From the NCBI GenBank assembly GCA_011037195.1, contig JAAEAF010000633.1, positions 1 to 64,000 of the forward strand: 64,000 nt of DNA, written 5' to 3'. Shown piece by piece: positions 57,050 through 64,000 of the stretch (position 1 is the stretch's first letter; each line of letters begins with the position of its first letter). Under the pieces are notes generated by a model. It was not told the DNA's origin. It saw only the letters and a list, made by a program, of their open reading frames with translations, and searched no databases. A program made the position numbers and the translations under genes. Origin of the DNA: Triatoma infestans (lineage: Eukaryota > Arthropoda > Insecta > Hemiptera > Reduviidae).

Positions 57050-57300
57050 TTAGGTGTTGTTAAAAAAAAAGCAAGTTGATTGGACTAGATCAGAATGAGG
57101 TGAGAATATAGCTCTGACATCTGCATATGTGAATATATTTTGGTTTTTGAGGATGTATAACCGAAATATATATACTACGAAAAGTTTAGACCCGAGAATA
57201 CTTCCCTGAGTAACCCCAGCCTAGTAAAGTTATCTGTTCCGTTACTTACACAGAAATATCGATTAGAAAGAGATGACATAAGAATTAAATAGTTGGTGCG
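57050..57300 (-). pseudogene. LINE reverse transcriptase palm fragment
   Basis: On the minus strand the sequence reads MSSLSNRYFCVSNGTDN, then AGVTQGSILGSKLFVVYI (palm-B motif, normally G-V-P-Q-G-S-x-L-G-P) and FTYADVRAIFS. The last corresponds to the catalytic F/Y-A-D-D box but the second Asp is Val, which would abolish polymerisation. One frameshift lies just before AGVTQGS. The fragment is isolated, with no other LINE domain within 1 kb. It looks like a Jockey/CR1-type element. Confidence 0.75.
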
Positions 57301-58421
57301 AGGTAGAATATTTTTGAATTTTCCAACGCACCCAACGCCGTTTACTTCTGGGCTTTGCTACCAGATCCGCCACTGTAATAGTTACCCACTTTTTCTCCTA
57401 ACAACTTTGTGTCCACTTGGAAAGCGAGTTCTTCTGGCACTAAAGGCGAATCGATAGCTACTAGTTACCAAACTAGGGGGCTCAGGAAAAGAATATTAAT
57501 AATAGAAAAAACACCATGCTCATGGGGAATCATTTCTCAGATGTATGTATATTTAAAAAAAAAAGATCAGTATTCCATTCTTTTGTTTCCGAAGAGTTCT
57601 TAAACTCAAGCAAGTTTAAGATTGAGATTCATTAAGGTTGATTATTATTTAATATTTCAATTGGTACTTCGACAGTTTTGCATAAGATTTCCGGTTTGCT
57701 TCTCATAAAGCCAACTGACATTCTTGGATTAATCCATTATATTTATCTGTAATAATCATAAATAAGGCAAAAACTTTCACTAGTTATTGGGGAAAGTTGC
57801 TAGAAACAATTTCCTGTTTATATCGATTAATATTAGGAGTATAAAATATTTATAACAACTATTTAATTTATTTTTTTTTTTATAAAACATTTGCAACAAT
57901 AGAACTGTTATCATTTTATTAATGATTACTTTATTTTAATAGTTTGATTTTTTTTTATTTATTTTTTTGTTTATTCTTCTAACTAAAAAATTGTTAGAAA
58001 ATAAATAATAGATTACAATAAATAGTTTTAGTTTATAAACTTTATACAGTTTTATGAGCGCCCATTATTTCCTTTAGTTGAAATATTTTCTTTTAATGTC
58101 TTTGTCTATCTGTCTGATTGTCTGTCTGTCTGAGAGTTCAATGGCCGCTTTATTTCTATTTTTAGAGCCAAACTTATATTAGATAAAAAATTTGAAGAAA
58201 AAAAAAATAGTGTTTGTAAGCGATTAGCTTTATCTATACGAAAAAACAATTTTCCCTTTCTTTCTATTGTCTTTTTTATTTTTATATATTTTCTTTTGCA
58301 TGGTTCATACCTGTTGATGTTGAAAATGATATGTATGGAAATTATTTGGTCTACTTTATATTTATACCTCAATTGCGTTAACACGCAAATAAAAAGTAAT
58401 TTGAAAGGATTGTGTATTTCA
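57301..58421. other. Unassigned AT-rich DNA
   Basis: Contains a TCTGTCTG-type run (58107-58130). No gene recognised. Confidence 0.5.
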
Positions 58422-59348
58422 GACCCCTGCGGGGTAGGGTTAGAATAGGCCCGCTCCCGACCAGGATGTCGTAACAGGCGACTAAAGGAATAGACCGATA
58501 AGTCGGAAAACATCGCTGATGGTGGTGGGTAGCAGCGCTATCCGTAGAGGCATGGGGCCAAAGACGGTAATTGTCGGAGGGGTCGATGTCATCAAACCAA
58601 AAGCGGAGCTGGAGGCCAGCGGTACGGCTATTGAACTGCAGTGGTGGATGGGACTCCAAAGTCGAAGAGAAGGCAACTCATCTAGGCGCCCCGGCAACCG
58701 AATAACAGTTATGAACCTTTTGTCTTTGCGTCAGCGCTTGCAGAGGGAGGTTGGGATCCACGTTGCCTTGAGAATAATAGTCTGCCCCTGCTGCTCGAAA
58801 ACAGTGCCGCGTACAGAGGTTTTAGGCGTTTTGCGGAAGAAGCATTTAAAAGGAGAATGGAATGTCAATAGGGGCGGATTGGGTAGGTAGTTTACAAGTT
58901 GGAGTGGAAGTAATTTATTGCGTGAATGTTGCATGAATGCGGGTTTTAGGCTAGCGGTATAGTTATGACTTTTAGTTTTAGGCTAGTTTGTAAGATTAGA
59001 TGTAGGGTTTCTCATACCCCCTAGGAATATTGAGTACTGAGGGGCGTAAGAGTGTGCAAATGGTTGAATGAAATTGAGCTTAGAGTGGAAGGGTGTAAAT
59101 AAATTTTAACTATATTGGATGAGTGAAAGATAGATTGGATAGGGTTAGCTTAGGTTCCTTGTCTCCCCAGGAATATCGAGTACTGGGGGGACCTATAGGT
59201 TAGGATTAGCTAGGTTAAGTTCATTTCTATTGTTTCAGGGCGTCACACTCGGCGTTAGGGGCATCATTAGGTTAGGGGCTTCTATACGGGCGGGTATGCG
59301 CGAGAGCCCAGGGACCGCCCACCCAGTGTGCCTTACAAAAAAAAAAAA
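58422..59348 (+). mobile_element. Poly-A retroposon, about 0.93 kb, unclassified
   Basis: A block much richer in G+C than its surroundings starts at GACCCCTGCGGGGTAGGGTT and ends in GTGTGCCTTAC plus an A-run (59337-59348). The first 100 bp (GTCGTAACAGGCGACTAAAG, GATAAGTCGGAAAACATCGC) resemble sequence I associate with the 5' regions of RTE-like insect retrotransposons; that is from memory. A 124-codon plus frame (58519-58890) includes a CPCCSKT and no recognised domain. Two related hairpin motifs lie at 59015-59046 and 59163-59191. It may be a non-autonomous element made of the 5' and 3' ends of a LINE. No target duplication was found. Confidence 0.55.
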
Positions 59349-61137
59349 CCTTTTGTCTCAGCACTGCGCTAATCACCTGTCTGAAGTATGAATGACTCAG
59401 AGAAATAAAAGTTGCTCAGAAGTGTATTTCAGATTTCAAATAACCTTGATTCAAAGGACTCTTCATTTCACACTTCTAGATGTGGTTTTCCTCGCAAAAT
59501 TATGGTAAATGGTACATCGTCATGTTTCTGTTAGTCACAAATAGAGCGCAATGCTATTTATAGTTCCCTCAGTGAGCTTTTGTTTAATCAGAGTGAGCTT
59601 CAACTCCGTTAGATATCACTCAGGGTTCTCATATCCGTATACTAAGATACTATCCTGAGACCAGATAGTTTAAGCAGATGCTCTAATTAATAATAAATTG
59701 ACAAAGCACAAAAAAATCAACATCTGGCAGGTGATCTTGCCCTCTCTAGGGACGAAGGTAGTTGACAGAGTTTCTTATTTTGAAAGCTTTGTTGTTAAAG
59801 TTTAATGTTGCCTAAAATCAAGAATATTTGCAAGATTCAAGGCCATCCAAGAAGTTATCACATCGCCTCTAAATTGATCATGGTGTGCTCTCCGCTACTT
59901 ACGCTCACATCAATCCTTTAACCTAATATCCTCGAGCTACTGACTGAGAGAATCCCGATTTTATCTCATCACCAAAAAAAAAAACAGGAGAATATATGCC
60001 ATTCACATTCTCAACGTAGGTCCGAATCATTTCAAACCAGTAAGATCCATATTTTGCACTTACTTTCCTAGGAGACAATGCCTCTGAAATTGGCGATATT
60101 ATATATCAAGTTCATTTTTGAAGGGGGGTTCAAAGTGCGATAACAATATGCGACAGGAGGAAATGTCATGGTATAACAGTGATAATTATGTGAAGTAAAA
60201 TATTATTTATTCATTTCACTTTATATTTCAGCATTAACATGTAACATTAACGGCTGCACATATATATATATATATATATATACAGAGACTACTAAATTTG
60301 ATGAAAGTGAACTAAACCACTAATTAATAATTAAATGTAATAAATTGATTATCGTTATACATTAATTTTATTGAGGGCTAATATTTGTGTTAAAATATAT
60401 TAGTTTTTTTTTAATGAGTAATAATTAATAATTAGACAAATAGGTAAAAAAAAAAAAAAAATAATGACAGTAAATAATTAATGACAGTATAAACTAAAAA
60501 ATTTTAATTCATTTTAAAATGACTTGCTAATTTTTTTTGCTCCCCTGTCTTTTCATATGTTAATTATTAATATGTTGGTAATCCTGTACTAGTTTTCCTT
60601 GAACAGTTGGTATTACGTGTTGATTTTTTTTTTTTAATAAACGTTTCAAATAATAAGACATGTATACATTAAATATATATATATATATGAATATATATAT
60701 TTCTGATACTTTAGTTAAGATTGAACCTTAACTTTTTAGCAGTTGGTTCAGAGCATAATTATTTTTTGCGCTTTATGTAAATTTATTTTCTAATTTTGAT
60801 CTGTATTTTGAAATTTTTATTGCAATTTTTCTATTTTAATGACAGTATATCAGAATTTTAAAATAATAATAATTATAAAAAAATTCATGTTAGATTTTTC
60901 AAAAATATATAAAAAGAATAATTTTGGTTTTTATTAAGACTAGCATATTAAAGAAAAGTTGATCTTTGAATGATTTTTACTGCAACAGCCTGGTTCAGTT
61001 TAACATCAGTGGCCACTTTCGGACATATACACGCAATTGTTTAGACCAAAATTTTATCAGTACATTAGGACAGTTTTAAAATTATTCCTTACAATATTGT
61101 TAAGATCGAAAATTAAATTGTTATCAGTTTAATCCAA
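59349..61137. other. Unassigned AT-rich DNA
   Basis: Contains a TA array at 60259-60282 and many short A/T runs. No gene recognised. Confidence 0.5.
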
Positions 61138-62125
61138 AAAAATCTGGTGTGAAACACTCATACAACTTTCTTTTACTTCAGTTCTCAAAATTATAATTGA
61201 CGAATTTTATAGTTTGTTACCAAATTTAATGAAATTCGTCGAAAACTGAAAAAAACTGTTCAGTAAAAGCGCACTTTCGGTTTACTAATTTTGTTGAAAC
61301 TTGGAATTTTGGCAATCTATTTATTTCTAATTAATTTTGTTTGGATGGTAGAATTATGATGTCACTTTAGAGAAAAACATTACCTACCTCTCCTAAAAAT
61401 ACCCTTAAATGAATTTTCCCAGAGAAATGTTTTAAATAAAAGTTGTAGATCTTTGTAAGTTTAGTTTATGTAGTAAGTTTCAAGAAAATCGTCGTAGCCG
61501 TTTTTAAGAAAATCGCGAAAAAGTGAAAAAATAATTTAGTAAAGTGGTAAAGTAAAACGCACTTCCGGTTATTCGATTTTTTCAAACTCGAAATTTCAAC
61601 AACATATTTCATTTTTATTAACATTATTTAAATGACTGAATTGACTAATAAACTGAAATAGCACTTTAGATGAAAAGGTAACCCTCCTCCTCCAAAAGTG
61701 CACTTACCTGAATTTTTCCAGAGAAATGTTTCAAATAAAAGTTGTAGCCCTTTGTATATGTAGCTGATTCACCAATTTTGAAGAAAATCATCAAAACTAT
61801 TTTTGGGAAAATCGTAAAAAAAGTAAAAAAAAAACGACCAGTAAAGTGGTACTACCAGTTGAGGAATTTTGACAGATAACGTACTGTTGGTCCTATGGTG
61901 ATACATAAACGGAATATCCAGTTTTAACTTTCTACGGTTTTTCGTTTTTGAGCTATGCTGTTCACATACATACACAAAGACACACCCACTCTCAGATCAT
62001 TTGCTAAAAACCACTTTTTTGGACTCAGGGGATGTCAAGACGGATATTACCGGTGAAAACTCGATATCGAAAATTTGACACGATTATAATATTGCCTCTT
62101 ACTAAGAGTAAGAGAAAGTAAAAAG
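61138..62125 (+). repeat. Modular-family repeat, longest copy (three modules)
   Basis: It starts AATCTGGTGTGAAACACTCA then TACAACTTTCTTTTACTTC and ends TTACTAAGAGTAAGAGAAAG. Inside, the same module appears repeatedly: AAATGTTTTAAATAAAAGTT at 61426 and AAATGTTTCAAATAAAAGTT at 61725 are about 299 bp apart. The CACTTTCGG/CACTTCCGG cores at 61271 and 61560 are about 289 bp apart. Copies at 41197 and 40721 look like this one with modules removed. Confidence 0.85.
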
Positions 62126-62550
62126 AAAATCGCTAAAAGTTCAAACTTGGCATTTCAGTTTAGGAAAAGAAAATGCAGTAGTAAAAAATTCTTTGATTCT
62201 ATAAAATTGTTTAAAAAATTGCGATATAAAATTTAAAACGCTATATATATATATAGGTGAATAAATAGTAATGACAAAATAGCTTCTGTTGTTATAGTGT
62301 GGTGATGTGTGTCTGTTATGTGTGTTAGTGTGTGTGTGTTTGTATATATGGGTATGTATATATGTGGTTGTTGATATAGGCAAGTTAGACGGTGTTTAAG
62401 TTGATAAGATCTGCATATCATTTCTTTTTCTAACTTTGCTATATCAAAAGTTAACATCTAACACTGGCCCAGGATGTTGCCCAGCCACGGTTGCTATGTA
62501 AGTGAACAAGAGAGGGAACTATTCACTATATGTACGTATTTATGTATGTA

Positions 62551-62582
<32 letters not shown>

Positions 62583-63640
62583 AATGTGAGAGAGTATATA
62601 AATGTATATAAGGGAAACCACATCAACTTTGTACATATCTATAAATGTGTTTTAATGAACATGGAGCCATTCTTTATTGTTTTAATAGTGCGTTTTTCCC
62701 ATTTTTCTATTCAGTTCTGATAATATTATTTTAATTGTGAACTATATGATTAATATTTTTGTTATATTTGTAAAATCATTTTCCAATAATGTTCAGAACA
62801 AATTTAATGAATTTATCTCGTGTTATATTAAAGGTCTTGGAAACTGACGATATATGGAAGTGGATGGCTTTATAGGAAAGTCTGAGATCATTTCTCCAGA
62901 AATAGCTGACATTAACCATAAAACCGATGTCTCAACCTGTTATGATAACAAAGCTGCAGTTTTTCGTTTTTGAATTTTAGGGACGTAAATTCGCTTGATT
63001 TCCTAGAAGTCATATCAGTATCTTTTTTTGTTTAATTCACCTCCCAGAAGAAACATACCGGAAAGAAATAAAAACAACTTTGTATATTTTCTTGTTCTTA
63101 TATGTATAAGTGTTCCGAATTTGAATAAACTCAGAGTGGATTAATTTGAAATTTGAAAACTTAGAGAAAAAAAAAAAACATTCAGTGAAGAGAGATATCC
63201 ATTTGATTAATTGTGATAAAGAAACAGATTATCAATGGTAATTGTTTTTTGTTTTTTTTTGTAGTTAGCACCAACAATTAAGAAGAAAAAGAAAAATGGC
63301 TTTCAATAATCCTCAAAAATGAGAACTCAGTTTCGAAAATCTGTCGCGTACATGTATACATGATCATTTGCCAATAAGAGATCATAATCTTTGCTATAAG
63401 ATCAAGGTATTACGCCCCTCAATTATAATCTCACATAAGAAGAAAAAAAATACTCGAGAACAAAAGCGCTGCTGCTCAGCTACAATTTGTTGCTACATAT
63501 CTTACGTTTTCAGTAGTCTCGATTTCAATAATTGTATATCTTTAACAATAAAATGAAAGAGGAAAACATTGATTAAGAAAGTTGGAGTAGTTCAGCAGTT
63601 AGTCTGGGCGATTAGAAAGTTAGAATGAACGCTTTCGTCT
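62126..63640. other. Unassigned AT-rich DNA with microsatellites
   Basis: A GT array at 62557-62581, TGTATGTA-type repeats around 62330-62360 and 62525-62550, and A-runs. Frames here (62141-62457 and 62502-62720) are microsatellite products. Confidence 0.55.
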
Positions 63641-64000
63641 GCCGTTGGCCTGGGGTTTTAGCCCACCATTCCCTTGGTCGGTTCAGGCCCGATAAGGGTT
63701 CCCATAGAACCCTCCCAGGCCAGGCAATCCGCCGCCTCATTGCGTCTGTGACCCGAATATCCGGGTACTCCTAGTATCAGGGTATCCGGGTACCAGGAAA
63801 ATCTTGTTGTGGCTACTAATTTCCCTGAGTACATCTAGGGAATCCCACGCCAGCCTTGAGCTGATCTCCCATGAGTCAATTGCCCGAACGGCAGCCTGGC
63901 TATCCGAATAAATGACGAATCTGGAGTTATGCCTTCCAACCAAATCTTCATTCACGAACTGTAATTCCCTCCTAAGGATACTTTTCTCTAAAATTTCTCA
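63640..64000 (-). pseudogene. LINE RNase H domain, frameshifted, cut by window edge
   Basis: The minus strand frame 63737-63955 reads FVIYSDSQAAVRAIDSW (third catalytic Asp intact) and continues to IFLVPGYPDTRSTRIFG. The final motif, GHRRNEAADCLAWEGS with its catalytic Asp, follows in another frame at about 63690-63760. An imperfect duplication of about 22 bp (GTACCCGGATA... twice within 63750-63800) lies exactly between them and explains the shift. GPEPTKG downstream parallels the G-x-E-P block of other LINE RNase H domains in this window. The block is notably G+C-rich and appears recent. The 5' part lies beyond the window. Confidence 0.85.

Noticed and set aside
59150..59280. Telomere-like TTAGG repeats
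   Set aside because: GGTTAG/TTAGG words occur several times but are scattered and not in tandem register. They are part of the retroposon.
62141..62720. Frames of 72-80 codons on both strands
   Set aside because: Products of GT, TA and TGTA microsatellites, with no conserved motif.
1..64000. CRISPR array, bacterial operon, plasmid origin or rRNA gene
   Set aside because: No regularly spaced identical short repeats, no ribosome-binding-site-led gene clusters and no rRNA-like conserved stretches were seen. The content is typical of arthropod intergenic DNA.

Overview
This window reads as non-coding, transposon-dense DNA from an arthropod nuclear genome. An insect is most likely and a hemipteran is my best guess, but no host gene confirms it. 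The DNA is strongly AT-rich with long A/T and dinucleotide runs. No stretch looks like an intact host gene, rRNA or tRNA. Almost every open frame longer than 60 codons is chance, a low-complexity run, or part of a decayed transposable element. I found no bacterial-type operon, CRISPR array or plasmid feature.

The recognisable coding remains are broken. There are at least eleven non-LTR retrotransposon (LINE) fragments with reverse transcriptase, RNase H or C-terminal CCHC-knuckle motifs (7.3, 8.7, 12.4-13.6, 22.3, 23.3, 25.2, 31.8-32.6, 43.1-43.8, 49.8-50.6, 54.4-55.3, 57.1 and 63.7 kb), plus a LINE endonuclease scrap at 51.9 kb. Two C-terminal mariner transposase pieces lie in opposite orientations at 47.2-48.2 kb. 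The most unusual coding remnant is a viral-type superfamily 3 (SF3) helicase frame at 38.9-40.05 kb. It is interrupted by one stop codon and looks like an endogenised Rep-like gene of a small DNA virus or virus-derived mobile element.

The non-coding repeats are at least as informative. A modular repeat family, built from units of about 300 bp containing an ACCGGAAGTG core and ending in ACTTTCTCTTACT / AGTAAGAGAAAGT, recurs along the whole window. Several DNA elements can be delimited to the base: a 793-bp hAT-type element with a perfect 8-bp target duplication (17993-18785), a 591-bp element with TA target duplication (10386-10976), a 758-bp foldback with TA target duplication nested in an older repeat (19826-20583), and a 341-bp element with perfect 26-bp terminal inverted repeats that encloses a LINE endonuclease fragment (51823-52163). 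Foldback relatives occur near 3.7-4.1 kb and 42.0-42.2 kb. At least two tRNA-headed SINE families are present, and a third is likely. One has four copies (12.1, 29.1, 46.7, 52.9 kb), all on the minus strand, with a tRNA-Gly-like head. Two tandem duplications (219-bp unit at 33.45 kb; about 331-bp unit at 43.1 kb) and two direct-repeat pairs (11.4/14.4 kb and 51.3/52.2 kb) record local rearrangement.

No pathway or operon logic connects these pieces. The window is a layered graveyard of insertions in which nesting order and target duplications can be read directly. Family names are from reading motifs by eye; no database search was possible.
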